22,611 nucleotides of DNA. Source: an uncultured Eubacteriales bacterium (GTDB lineage Bacteria; Bacillota; Clostridia; Oscillospirales; Oscillospiraceae). The DNA is taken from contig CAUABY010000007.1 of NCBI GenBank assembly GCA_958427375.1, forward strand, positions 1 through 22,611, in the 5' to 3' direction. The notes under the pieces were generated by a model. That model made no database searches, was not told the DNA's origin, and saw only the letters and a program-made list of their open reading frames with translations. Positions 1-7,227 of this stretch are shown piece by piece. Position 1 is the stretch's first letter; each line of letters opens with the position of its first letter. A program made the translations under genes and the position numbers.

Positions 1-79
1 TGAGGCGGGCCTTGCCCCCTCAAGCTCCCCTGCTGCTCTGTTTTCTTTGTATTGCAGCATAGTTTTTTGACAGTCTCAA

Positions 80-116
80 GCGGATATACCGAATTTCACG
101 GTATATCCGCTTTTTT
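80..116 (+). terminator. Intrinsic terminator of an off-window gene
   Basis: A perfect 12-bp stem (80-91 with 99-110) with a 7-nt loop is followed by six T residues on the + strand. There is no T tract on the opposite side, so it most likely ends a rightward transcript whose gene lies left of the window. Positions 1-79 hold no gene I can support. Confidence 0.85.
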
Positions 117-130
117 GTTATTAAATTTAC

Positions 131-1462
131 TCAGAATGCGACGTGCATGAAGAGCGCCACACAGCACAGGATGAGCGCGAGCGGCACATAGACATAGCGG
201 CCTATGCCATACCACAGCGCGCCGCGCTTTTTGCTGGAGCCTTCGTTCACGGCGTCAAGCAGCTCGTCCTTCTTCATCACATAGAACCACGACACCGCGC
301 CGAGCGTTGCGCCGATGGGGATGATGTAGATGGACACCAAATCCATCCACGGCCCCCACTTGGAGATGGTCTCCATGCCGATGCCGAAGCCAAGGCAGAT
401 AGCGCCCACGATGATGAGCACCGCGCGGCGGCTGAGCTTGGGGAATTTATGCTGCAAGGACTCCGCCACAGCCTCAAACATATTTTGCAGGGAGCTGACC
501 CCGGCAAAAATCATGGCGACATAGAGGATAATCGCAAAGAGGCGGCCAAGCGGGATATCCTGCAAAATGGTGGGCAGGGTGACAAACAGCAGCCCCGGCC
601 CCGCACCGACGTCCATCCCGTAAGCGAAGCAGGCGGGAATGATGACCAGCGCCGCGACGACCGCTGCGATGGTATCAAATAGTGCGGTGTTCTGCGCCAC
701 ACCCACAACGTTTTCACGCTTGGAGAGGTACGCGCCGTAAACTATCATACCGCTGCCGGTGACGGAGAGCGAGAAGAAAGCCTGACCCATTGCCCAAATC
801 CAAATCATGGGGTCTTTGAGCATCTCCCAACGCGGCGTGAACATGAAGCGATAGCCCGCGCCGGAGCCGGGGAGGAACGCAACACGCACGGCGAGAACAA
901 GGAAGATGATGAAGAAAACCGGCATCATCACCTTGTTCGTTTTTTCTATGCTGTGCGCGCCGAGGAACAGCGTCAGCAGTGTGCCGACGACGACTATTAT
1001 ATGATATGGAATGACAGAATAGGGCTGAGCGGAAAACGACTCAAACCACACGCCCGCGTCAGCCGTCATAAGCGTTCCGAGCACCGAGTCAACCAGCGCC
1101 TTGAGCACATAGGTCACGATGACGGCATAGCCAATCGCAATGCACAGCGAGCCCGCCAGCGGCAGCCAGCCGAGCAGACCGCCAACCTTGCCCGCCGTTT
1201 TGCCGCGCGTCGCCCACGCGTTTTCATACGCGCCCAGCGTCCCCGTCGCAGCGCGGCGGCCCATGGCAAACTCCGCGGGCAGCGCCACATAGCTGAAAAT
1301 GAGCACAAACAGCAGGTAAATCAGCAAAAACGCCCCGCCGCCGTTACTGCCCAGCTTGTTCGGGAAGCCCCAAACATTAGCCATGCCCACCGCCGAGCCC
1401 ACCGAGGCCAGTATAAAGCCCCAACGGCTTGCAAAGCTTCTTCCGTTCTTTTTTTCTTTCAT
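131..1462 (-). CDS. Sodium-dependent amino-acid/solute symporter (NSS/SNF family)
   Basis: This is a 443-residue polytopic membrane protein, a normal size for bacterial LeuT/MhsT-type neurotransmitter:sodium symporters that import amino acids or related solutes with Na+. The first membrane segment carries the family signature: SAVGMANVWGFP followed by NGGGAF (about residues 23-44), which forms the Na+ and substrate site in LeuT. The unwound helix 6 motif SLSVTGSGMIVYGAYLS lies at 231-247. The start is the ATG at 1462, preceded by TAGGAG at good spacing. The position after helix 1 reads NVWGFPN rather than the commoner NIWRFPY, a variant whose effect I cannot judge. It is transcribed divergently from marR and has its own promoter, so MarR control is possible but not shown. 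The substrate is unknown. Confidence 0.93.
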   Translation of the reverse strand: MKEKKNGRSFASRWGFILASVGSAVGMANVWGFPNKLGSNGGGAFLLIYLLFVLIFSYVALPAEFAMGRRAATGTLGAYENAWATRGKTAGKVGGLLGWLPLAGSLCIAIGYAVIVTYVLKALVDSVLGTLMTADAGVWFESFSAQPYSVIPYHIIVVVGTLLTLFLGAHSIEKTNKVMMPVFFIIFLVLAVRVAFLPGSGAGYRFMFTPRWEMLKDPMIWIWAMGQAFFSLSVTGSGMIVYGAYLSKRENVVGVAQNTALFDTIAAVVAALVIIPACFAYGMDVGAGPGLLFVTLPTILQDIPLGRLFAIILYVAMIFAGVSSLQNMFEAVAESLQHKFPKLSRRAVLIIVGAICLGFGIGMETISKWGPWMDLVSIYIIPIGATLGAVSWFYVMKKDELLDAVNEGSSKKRGALWYGIGRYVYVPLALILCCVALFMHVAF

Positions 1463-1504
1463 CTTGTCACTCCTATTTTTTCTCCGATTTTAACTGCTTG
1501 TGTC

Positions 1505-1533
1505 ATTTTAAAGCTTTGCAGTAAAAAAGTCAA
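1505..1533 (-). promoter_or_regulatory. Sigma-A-type promoter of the symporter gene
   Basis: On the - strand a -35 box TTGACT (1528-1533) is followed after 17 nt by a -10 box TAAAAT (1505-1510), about 40 nt upstream of the symporter start. Prediction by consensus only. Confidence 0.65.
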
Positions 1534-1570
1534 GCTGAATGTAGAATTATGCAAATTAATTCAAAAATTT

Positions 1571-1586
1571 TGTTGACAATTCAACA
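1571..1586. promoter_or_regulatory. Dyad operator 1 (TGTTGA-N4-TCAACA), overlapping the marR -35 box
   Basis: A 6-4-6 perfect inverted repeat, TGTTGA CAAT TCAACA, overlaps the marR -35 hexamer. A second copy lies 41 bp downstream. Its size and placement fit a MarR-dimer site, so autoregulation is inferred. Confidence 0.65.
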
Positions 1587-1601
1587 TTACCATGGTATAT
1601 T
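1573..1601 (+). promoter_or_regulatory. Promoter of marR-degV
   Basis: A consensus -35 TTGACA (1573-1578), a 17-nt spacer and the -10 TATATT (1596-1601) lie upstream of marR. Both dyads flank this promoter. Confidence 0.8.
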
Positions 1602-1611
1602 AGCCTATACT

Positions 1612-1627
1612 TGTTGATAAATCAACA
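1612..1627. promoter_or_regulatory. Dyad operator 2 (TGTTGA-N4-TCAACA), downstream of the marR -10 box
   Basis: TGTTGA TAAA TCAACA repeats the arms of the upstream dyad exactly; the symmetric core extends to 7 bp each side. The centre-to-centre distance to the first copy is 41 bp, about four helical turns, so both sites face the same side of the DNA. It falls near the start of transcription, a repressor-like position. Confidence 0.65.
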
Positions 1628-1654
1628 TTTCAAATCTAAGCAGGAGGTTGTGTA

Positions 1655-2122
1655 ATGCAGGAGCGTTTTGAGGCGTTTACAGTGCTTATCACGCGCATTG
1701 GGCGCAGTATCAAGCGCATAAAGGCTGAGGAGATGGCGGATTTTGACTTGAAGGGGCCGTACGTGTCCTGCCTGTACTACCTCTCGCAGGCTGAGAGCAT
1801 GACCTCCGCTGAGCTTTGCGAACGCTGTGACGAGGACAAGGCCGCAATATCCCGCTCTCTCGACTACTTACAGAAAACCGGGCTTGTCATCTGCGGCGAG
1901 GGCGGCACACGCCGCTACAAAAACCCGCTCAGTCTCAGCGACAAGGGGCGTGAGGTCTGCCGCGGCATGAGCGAAAAGATTGAGCGCATCGTCGCCGCGG
2001 CAAGCGCGGGGCTTAATGATGACGAGCGGCGCACGATGTACCGCGCACTCACGCTCATCAGCGATAATTTGGACGCTATACACACGAAAGGCCGCAAAAG
2101 CGCCGCAGAAAGCCATAATTAG
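1655..2122 (+). CDS. MarR-family winged-helix regulator
   Basis: This is a 155-residue protein of MarR size. The central winged helix-turn-helix is visible at about 48-100 (MTSAELCERCDEDKAAISRSLDYLQKTGLV, then the wing GGTRRYKNPLSLSDKGRE), flanked by the N- and C-terminal helices used for dimerisation. The ATG at 1655 sits 7 nt after AGGAGG. It is the first gene of an operon with degV (11 nt gap) and has two matching dyads over its promoter, so negative autoregulation is likely. MarR proteins usually sense small ligands; the DegV partner suggests a fatty-acid-related ligand, which is inference. It ends in TAG; reading through that stop would meet TGA after only two further codons. Confidence 0.92.
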   Translation: MQERFEAFTVLITRIGRSIKRIKAEEMADFDLKGPYVSCLYYLSQAESMTSAELCERCDEDKAAISRSLDYLQKTGLVICGEGGTRRYKNPLSLSDKGREVCRGMSEKIERIVAAASAGLNDDERRTMYRALTLISDNLDAIHTKGRKSAAESHN

Positions 2123-2133
2123 GAGAGCTGAAT

Positions 2134-2976
2134 ATGAAAACAACGATAATACTTGACTCCACAATCGACATTCCGGCGCGGCTGCAAGGCCGCTTTTCCA
2201 CAGTGCCGCTGACGGTACACTTCGGCGACGAGGAGTACGTTGACGGCGTAACCATGAGCAAGGAGCAGTTTTACGAGCGGCTGATTGAAACCGACGTGAT
2301 GCCGACGACAAGCCAGGCCACGCCCGCAGCGTTCCAGCAGGTATTTGACAATGTACGGGCCAACGGCGACAGCGCGGTGGTGCTGACGCTCGCCTCCAAG
2401 CTCTCCGGCACGTATCAGAGCGCCTGCATTGCCGCTGAGGACTATGACAACATCTATGTGGTGGACACGCTCTCCGCCGCGATTGGAAGCGGCATCCTTG
2501 CCGAATATGCGCTCAGCTGTGCCGAGGCTGGCATGGGCGCTAAAGAGCTTGCCGAGCTGCTGACGGAAAAGCGCAAGAATATCTGCGTGCTCGCCCTGCT
2601 TGACACGCTTGAATACCTCAAGCGCGGCGGGCGCATATCTAAGACGACGGCCTTTGCGGGCGGGTTGTTGAACATCAAGCCTGTCATCACCGTGCAGGAT
2701 GGCGAGGTTGGCATCGTGGGCAAGGCGCGCGGCTCAAAGCAGGGCAACAACCTTTTGGCTGAGAAGATATGCTCCTCCGGCGGCATTGACTTCTCAATGC
2801 CCATCCTGTTGGGCTACAGCGGGCTGAGCCGGGTGTTTCTCGACAAGTACGTTGAGGACAGCCGCGCGCTGTGGGAAAACGGCACGGAGACGCTTGACGC
2901 TTCCCTGCTCTCCTGCGTTATAGGCACGCACACGGGGCCGGGCGTGGTGGCTGTGGCATTTTTCAAGAAGGGCTGA
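2134..2976 (+). CDS. DegV-family fatty-acid-binding protein (FakB-like)
   Basis: A full-length 280-residue DegV protein. In FakB proteins this fold binds one fatty acid and presents it to the kinase FakA for acyl-phosphate formation. The family landmarks are all present: PTTSQATP (57-64), the SGTYQSA loop with S91 (91-97), the KRGGRI turn (163-168) and the C-terminal GTHTGPG with H266 (264-270); these contact the fatty-acid carboxylate in known structures. The start ATG follows AGGAGAG. It is cotranscribed with marR, an arrangement recalling the MarR-type regulator FabT and FakB proteins of other Firmicutes. No fakA (DAK2-domain) gene is in the window, so the ligand and partner are unproven. 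Confidence 0.93.
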   Translation: MKTTIILDSTIDIPARLQGRFSTVPLTVHFGDEEYVDGVTMSKEQFYERLIETDVMPTTSQATPAAFQQVFDNVRANGDSAVVLTLASKLSGTYQSACIAAEDYDNIYVVDTLSAAIGSGILAEYALSCAEAGMGAKELAELLTEKRKNICVLALLDTLEYLKRGGRISKTTAFAGGLLNIKPVITVQDGEVGIVGKARGSKQGNNLLAEKICSSGGIDFSMPILLGYSGLSRVFLDKYVEDSRALWENGTETLDASLLSCVIGTHTGPGVVAVAFFKKG

Positions 2977-2984
2977 AAATCAGT

Positions 2985-3013
2985 TTGACAAAGGCCGAGC
3001 CGCGCGGTATCAT
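2985..3013 (+). promoter_or_regulatory. Promoter of the 37-residue peptide gene
   Basis: TTGACA (2985-2990), a 17-nt spacer and TATCAT (3008-3013) begin 9 nt after the degV stop, giving the small gene its own strong predicted promoter. Confidence 0.75.
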
Positions 3014-3053
3014 TGGGGCATGTTAAAAACACAAATTTTACGGAGGTAACACT

Positions 3054-3167
3054 ATGAAAAAACACGGTTTATGGTCATACGTCCTTTGCTTGGCTCTGCT
3101 TGCCACTCTCGCGGCGGCTTTGATGTGCGTCATCACCGGCCACAAGGCACTCAAGGTTGAGGAATAA
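3054..3167 (+). CDS. Small single-pass membrane peptide, 37 aa
   Basis: The ATG at 3054 follows the strong ribosome site CGGAGG by 8 nt and opens a 37-codon frame ending in TAA. The product begins MKKHGLWSY, continues with one hydrophobic segment of about 20 residues (roughly 9-28, rich in Leu and Ala), and ends in the polar tail GHKALKVEE. This is the layout of a bacterial one-helix membrane micropeptide. It has its own consensus promoter and a terminator 33 nt after the stop, so it is a monocistronic unit of about 220 nt. I do not recognise a family. It could be a regulator of a membrane protein or a small toxin-like peptide; no antisense partner is visible. Confidence 0.7.
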   Translation: MKKHGLWSYVLCLALLATLAAALMCVITGHKALKVEE

Positions 3168-3200
3168 GGCACGAAATTATAACTTCACAGTGCGAAAAAC

Positions 3201-3242
3201 ACCTCGCGGCGGGAGTATCGTTCTCCACCGCGAGGTATTTTT
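3201..3242. terminator. Bidirectional terminator between the peptide gene and the chromate transporters
   Basis: A perfect 9-bp outer stem (3201-3209 with 3228-3236) encloses an inner GGAG/CTCC pair. T runs follow on the + strand (3238-3242) and, read in reverse, on the - strand (A run at 3196-3199), which suits convergent genes on both sides. Confidence 0.85.
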
Positions 3243-3252
3243 GCATTTACTG

Positions 3253-3795
3253 TTAAATTGCGTATACCACCATTCCCAGACAGGCCGATATGGCGATAAG
3301 CGTAATTGGTGACATTTTCTTTTTGAATATCGGCTTGCTGCCGAACATGAGCGCCGCGAGCACCACGGTCAAAATCCCGGCTCTGATATCCGCCGCGGCG
3401 TGGTTGACGGTCATGTAGGCGCCGGTTGCCAAAATAATGCCGATAATGCAGGGCTTCAAGCCGTGCAGCACGGCCTGAACATACTTATTTTCCAAGGTGT
3501 TTTTCAGCAGCACCATCACCAGCAGCACAATGACGAACGCGGGCAGGATGACTGCGAGCGTGGCCACCGCCGCGCCTATCAGGCCGCCTTGATTGCTGCC
3601 GACATAGGTTGCGAGGTTCACCATGATAGGGCCGGGCGTGCTCTCACTGACGGCAATCATATAGGTGAGGGTTTCATCGCTCATCCAGCCATAGGACAGC
3701 ACCACATCACGGATGAGCGGTATTGCGCCGTACGCGCCGCCAAAGGCGAAGCAGCCCACGCGCAGAAAGCCAAGAAACAAATCCAGATAAATCAT
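3253..3795 (-). CDS. Chromate transporter family protein, half-size subunit
   Basis: A 180-residue membrane protein of the short-chain CHR family; two such halves pair to do the work of one long ChrA. The CHR signatures are clear: FGGAYGAIPLIRD near residue 18 and the central ESTPGPIMVNLATYVG near 50-65, followed by four hydrophobic segments. The start ATG overlaps the stop of the upstream paralogue by 4 nt (ATGA), so the two are translationally coupled, as expected for an obligate heterodimer. The true substrate in anaerobes is uncertain; chromate export is known only for some members. Confidence 0.92.
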   Translation of the reverse strand: MIYLDLFLGFLRVGCFAFGGAYGAIPLIRDVVLSYGWMSDETLTYMIAVSESTPGPIMVNLATYVGSNQGGLIGAAVATLAVILPAFVIVLLVMVLLKNTLENKYVQAVLHGLKPCIIGIILATGAYMTVNHAAADIRAGILTVVLAALMFGSKPIFKKKMSPITLIAISACLGMVVYAI

Positions 3796-4367
3796 TCCCC
3801 GGTACCGCCTTTCCGCAGCGCGCCCTCAGCACAGAAAACCGCGAGGCTTATCGCGGCGACAACGAGCATGAGCGCAATTGACGAGAAGTGCCACGAAAAG
3901 ATGTTGATGAGCAGCATCACCGCAAAAGAGCCGAGCATGATAACTCGCGGCAGGGCTTTTTTCTGCAGCTTTCCCATCATCGTGACCGCCGCGTTCAAAA
4001 TCAGGATGCCGACAGCGACTTTGATGCCCTTGAAAGCATTGGCAATCAGCGTTATTTCAAGGAAGTTATCTAAAAACATGGAAATGGCATAGATGATGAC
4101 GAACGAGGGCAGCACCATGCCGACAGTTGCCAGCACCGAACCGAGAAGCCCCGCCTGCTTATAGCCCACATAGGTCGCGCAGTTGATGGCGATGGGGCCG
4201 GGGGTAGATTCGGCAACGATGGTCATATTCATCATCTCATTGTGGCTTATCCACTGCTTTTTCTCAACACAGCTGTCCTCAATCACCGAAATCATCGCAT
4301 AGCCGCCGCCAAAGGTGAACAGGCCGATTTTGGCAAAGGTGAGAAACAGCTCAAGTAAAATGCTCAT
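3792..4367 (-). CDS. Chromate transporter family protein, half-size subunit
   Basis: A 191-residue partner of the adjacent 180-residue protein. It shows the same family signatures, FGGGYAMISVIED near residue 19 and ESTPGPIAINCATYVGYKQAG near 53-73, plus several membrane helices. A GGAGAG site precedes the ATG. It starts 42 nt after the lepA stop on the same strand with no terminator between, so it is probably the third gene of the XRE-lepA-chr transcript. The anion carried is not known from sequence. Confidence 0.92.
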   Translation of the reverse strand: MSILLELFLTFAKIGLFTFGGGYAMISVIEDSCVEKKQWISHNEMMNMTIVAESTPGPIAINCATYVGYKQAGLLGSVLATVGMVLPSFVIIYAISMFLDNFLEITLIANAFKGIKVAVGILILNAAVTMMGKLQKKALPRVIMLGSFAVMLLINIFSWHFSSIALMLVVAAISLAVFCAEGALRKGGTGE

Positions 4368-4409
4368 CCCCGCTTTTACTCTCCATCATACATTTATATC
4401 GTGCGCCTG

Positions 4410-6215
4410 TCACTCGTCAAGCTTGAGCACGGCGAGAAACGCCTCTGTCGGTATCTGCACCGTGCCGAGCTGGCGCATCTTCTTTTTGCCCTCTTTCTGC
4501 TTTTCCAGCAGCTTCTTCTTGCGCGTGATATCGCCGCCATAGCACTTGGCAAGCACGTCCTTGCGCATGGCCTTAACGGTCTCGCGCGCAATTATCTTGC
4601 CGCCGATGGCCGCCTGTATGGGCACCTCAAAGAGCTGGCGCGGAATATTGTCTTTGAGCTTTTCGCAGAGCTTGCGCGCGCGGCCATAGGCCTTATCCTT
4701 GTGCGCGATGAGGCTGAGCGCGTCGACCTGATCGCCGTTTAAGAGCATGTCAACCTTGACAAGCTCGCTCGGCTTATACTCACTGAGCTCATAGTCCAGC
4801 GAGGCATAGCCCTTGGTGCGTGCCTTGAGGGTGTCAAAAAAGTCATAGATTATCTCGTTTAGCGGCATGTCATAGTGCAGCTCCACAAGTGCGGTGTCAA
4901 GATAGGTCATGTTCTTATACTCGCCGCGCCGCTCCTGACAAAGCGGCATGATATTGCCCACATACTCATTCGGCGTGATGATGGAGACCTTGACATACGG
5001 CTCCTCCGCGATAGCAATTGACGCGGGGTCGGGGTAGTTATGGGGGTTATCAACCATGACCACGCTGCCGTCGGTCTTTGTGACCTTATAGATGACGGAG
5101 GGCAGGGTCGTGACCAGCTCCAAGTCAAACTCGCGCTCCAGCCGCTCCTGAATAACCTCCATATGCAGCATGCCCAGAAAGCCGCAGCGGAAACCGAAGC
5201 CCAGAGCGACCGAGCTCTCCGGCTCATACGACAATGATGCGTCGTTGAGCTTAAGCTTTTCCAGCGCGTCGCGGAGGTCGGGGTATTTCGAGCCGTCCTC
5301 GGTATATATGCCGCAGTAGACCATGGGGCGCGCCGGGCGGTAGCCGGGCAGTGCCTCCGCCGCGGGACGCCCGGCGTTGGTGACGGTGTCGCCCACGCGT
5401 GTATCCTCAACGTTCTTGATGCTGGCGGTGAAGTAGCCAACGTCGCCCGCGGTCAGCTCCGCGCAGGGGTCAAGGCCGATGGGGCGCATGTGTCCGACCT
5501 CCACCACCTTATAGCGCGCGCCGGTGGACATGAGCAGCACCTCGCTGTCACGGCGGATAGAGCCGTCATACAATCGCACAAAGACTATGACACCGCGGTA
5601 GTTATCGTACTGGCTGTCAAAGATGAGTGCTTTGAGCGGCGCGTCCGGGTCGCCGCTCGGCGCGGGCACGTTTGCCACGATGTATTTTAGAACAGCGTCG
5701 ATATTAACGCCGTTTTTGGCGCTTATCTCCGGCGCGTCCTGCGCGGGCAGGCCGATAATCTCCTCAACCTCGTTCTTGACGCGCTGAGGGTCGGCGGCGG
5801 GCAGGTCGATTTTATTTATGACCGGGAGAATCTCAAGATTATTGTCGAGCGCGAGATAGGTATTGGAAAGCGTCTGCGCCTCAACGCCCTGAGACGCGTC
5901 GACAATCAGCACCGCGCCCTCACAGGCGGCGAGCGAGCGGCTGACCTCATAGTTGAAGTCGACATGCCCCGGCGTGTCTATGAGGTTCAGGGTATAGACC
6001 TCCCCATCGTCCGCGCGGTAGTTGAGGCCGACGGCGCGCGCCTTGATGGTTATGCCGCGCTCACGCTCAAGGTCCATATTGTCAAGTATCTGGTTTTCCA
6101 TCTCGCGCTGCTCGACAGCGTCACATTTTTCAATGAGCCTGTCAGAGAGCGTGGATTTGCCATGGTCAATATGGGCGATTATTGAAAAATTTCGTATCAG
6201 CTTCTGGTCTATCAT
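4410..6215 (-). CDS. lepA: Elongation factor 4 (LepA), ribosomal back-translocase GTPase
   Basis: A full-length 601-residue LepA/EF4. The GTPase motifs are intact: AHIDHGKST (14-22), RGIT (53-56), DTPGH (80-84) and NKID (134-137). Domain II, two EF-G-like alpha/beta domains and the LepA-specific C-terminal domain follow; the end has the basic GGDITRKKKLLEKQKEGKKK segment typical of LepA. LepA binds ribosomes and affects translocation and initiation. The ATG overlaps the stop of the upstream XRE gene by 4 nt, with GAGGAA inside that gene as ribosome site, so translation is coupled. Being the second gene behind an XRE regulator and ahead of chromate transporters is an uncommon context for lepA. 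Confidence 0.98.
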   Translation of the reverse strand: MIDQKLIRNFSIIAHIDHGKSTLSDRLIEKCDAVEQREMENQILDNMDLERERGITIKARAVGLNYRADDGEVYTLNLIDTPGHVDFNYEVSRSLAACEGAVLIVDASQGVEAQTLSNTYLALDNNLEILPVINKIDLPAADPQRVKNEVEEIIGLPAQDAPEISAKNGVNIDAVLKYIVANVPAPSGDPDAPLKALIFDSQYDNYRGVIVFVRLYDGSIRRDSEVLLMSTGARYKVVEVGHMRPIGLDPCAELTAGDVGYFTASIKNVEDTRVGDTVTNAGRPAAEALPGYRPARPMVYCGIYTEDGSKYPDLRDALEKLKLNDASLSYEPESSVALGFGFRCGFLGMLHMEVIQERLEREFDLELVTTLPSVIYKVTKTDGSVVMVDNPHNYPDPASIAIAEEPYVKVSIITPNEYVGNIMPLCQERRGEYKNMTYLDTALVELHYDMPLNEIIYDFFDTLKARTKGYASLDYELSEYKPSELVKVDMLLNGDQVDALSLIAHKDKAYGRARKLCEKLKDNIPRQLFEVPIQAAIGGKIIARETVKAMRKDVLAKCYGGDITRKKKLLEKQKEGKKKMRQLGTVQIPTEAFLAVLKLDE

Positions 6216-6529
6216 AGTTTTTCCTCGTATTCGTTTATTGCCGCCTCCGCGCTGTCAATCAGGCCGCGCATCTCTCGAAACAGCCCGGCGGCGGTATCGG
6301 CGGCGCGCCGCGCGGCGTCCGGGCAGTCACTGCGGCCAAGAAGATAATCCGCCGTGACGCCGTAATAGTCACACACGCGGCAGACAAAGCCAAGGCCCGG
6401 CTCGCGCGTGCCGTTTTCATAGTGGCTCAGCAGTGCCTGACTGATGCCAAGCGCCTGCGCCGCCTGACGCTGGCTTATACAGCGCTCGCGGCGGAGCTGA
6501 GACAGGTTTTCGGGAAAGCTTCTTGGCAA
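6212..6529 (-). CDS. XRE-family helix-turn-helix regulator, first gene of the lepA operon
   Basis: A 105-residue protein with an N-terminal Cro/CI-type domain (about 6-65): NLSQLRRERCISQRQAAQALGISQALLSHYENGTREPG, followed by VCRVCDYYGVTADYLLGR, the standard end of this domain. The last 35 residues form a helical tail of unknown role. The start is a TTG at 6529, preceded 10 nt upstream by AGAGGA; no ATG is available in frame and the helix-turn-helix needs this N-terminus. Its stop overlaps the lepA start. A near-perfect 16-nt direct repeat over its own promoter is a candidate operator, so autorepression controlling lepA as well is inferred. Confidence 0.9.
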   Translation of the reverse strand: MPRSFPENLSQLRRERCISQRQAAQALGISQALLSHYENGTREPGLGFVCRVCDYYGVTADYLLGRSDCPDAARRAADTAAGLFREMRGLIDSAEAAINEYEEKL

Positions 6530-6550
6530 AACCGCACATCCTCTCGCTTT

Positions 6551-6584
6551 TGATTACTCTGGGTATATTGATTACTCAGGGTAT
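6551..6584. repeat. Tandem 16-nt direct repeat at the XRE-lepA promoter
   Basis: Two copies of TGATTACTC(T/A)GGGTAT, at 6551-6566 and 6569-6584, match at 15 of 16 positions and are spaced 18 bp apart. They cover the -10 edge and the predicted transcription start of the leftward XRE-lepA promoter, an operator-like position. Confidence 0.75.
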
Positions 6585-6612
6585 TATAAATTATTTTATG
6601 CCGCCTCGTCAA
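6583..6612 (-). promoter_or_regulatory. Promoter of the XRE-lepA-chr operon
   Basis: On the - strand TTGACG (6607-6612), an 18-nt spacer and a perfect TATAAT (6583-6588) lie about 55 nt upstream of the TTG start of the XRE gene. Confidence 0.75.
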
Positions 6613-6693
6613 GATTCTTATTGCAATCTTTTGCCGTTGTCGCGCAAAAGCGCCGTGTTCAATAAATTTTTTGCGGATTATTTAGCAATATGC

Positions 6694-6722
6694 TTGAAAA
6701 GCGGGGCAAGTAGTGATACATT
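6694..6722 (+). promoter_or_regulatory. Candidate promoter of pta
   Basis: TTGAAA (6694-6699), 17 nt and TACATT (6717-6722) lie 35 nt before the pta start codon. The rest of 6613-6756 is AT-rich with no other feature I can name. Confidence 0.55.
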
Positions 6723-6756
6723 ATATATGCTGATTATTTTAATTGGAGGCAGTATA

Positions 6757-7227
6757 ATGTTTGAAAATCTGATAGAAGTTCTCAAGGCCAATCCCCGCAA
6801 GATTGTCTACACCGAGGGCCATGACGCACGTATTCTTGAGTCCGCCGCAAGACTGAAGAAGGACGGCTTCCTCACCCCGATTCTTGTCGGCAATGTTGAC
6901 GTTGTCAAGGAGAACGCCGCAAAGGGCGGCTTTGACATTGAGGGGCTTGAGATTATAGACCCGGCCACTTATGAGGGCATGGACGCTATGGTTGAGAAGA
7001 TGGTTGAGCTGCGCAAGGGCAAGATGACCCCGGAGGATTGCCGCGCAAACCTGATGAAGGGCAACTACTTCGGCACCATGCTCGTGAAGATGGGCTATGC
7101 TGACGCTCTGCTCGGCGGCGCGACCTACTCCACCGCTGACACCGTGCGCCCCGCGCTCCAGCTCGTAAAGACCAAGCCCGTTGCAAACCTCTTCAGCTCC
7201 TGCTTTATTATTGTGCGCGGCGACTAG
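6757..7227 (+). CDS. pta: Phosphate acetyltransferase, N-terminal portion (156 aa) as the frame literally reads
   Basis: This is the part before the internal TAG. It covers the first alpha/beta domain and the beginning of the second, ending at SSCFIIVRGD. The literal product would lack roughly half of the CoA and phosphate site, so it should not be active alone. An open frame extends upstream to 6523 but crosses the promoter and better ribosome site, so I start it at 6757. Confidence 0.7.
   Translation: MFENLIEVLKANPRKIVYTEGHDARILESAARLKKDGFLTPILVGNVDVVKENAAKGGFDIEGLEIIDPATYEGMDAMVEKMVELRKGKMTPEDCRANLMKGNYFGTMLVKMGYADALLGGATYSTADTVRPALQLVKTKPVANLFSSCFIIVRGD

Noticed and set aside
6523..6756. 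In-frame extension of pta with a membrane-like sequence of 78 codons
   Set aside because: It starts at TTG without a ribosome site and crosses both divergent promoters and the direct repeat; the ATG at 6757 has GGAGG at ideal spacing.
7225..7227. UAG as pyrrolysine or general stop reassignment
   Set aside because: No pyl gene, suppressor tRNA or other internal TAG is visible in the window, and one site is not enough. Kept only as one option in the finding.
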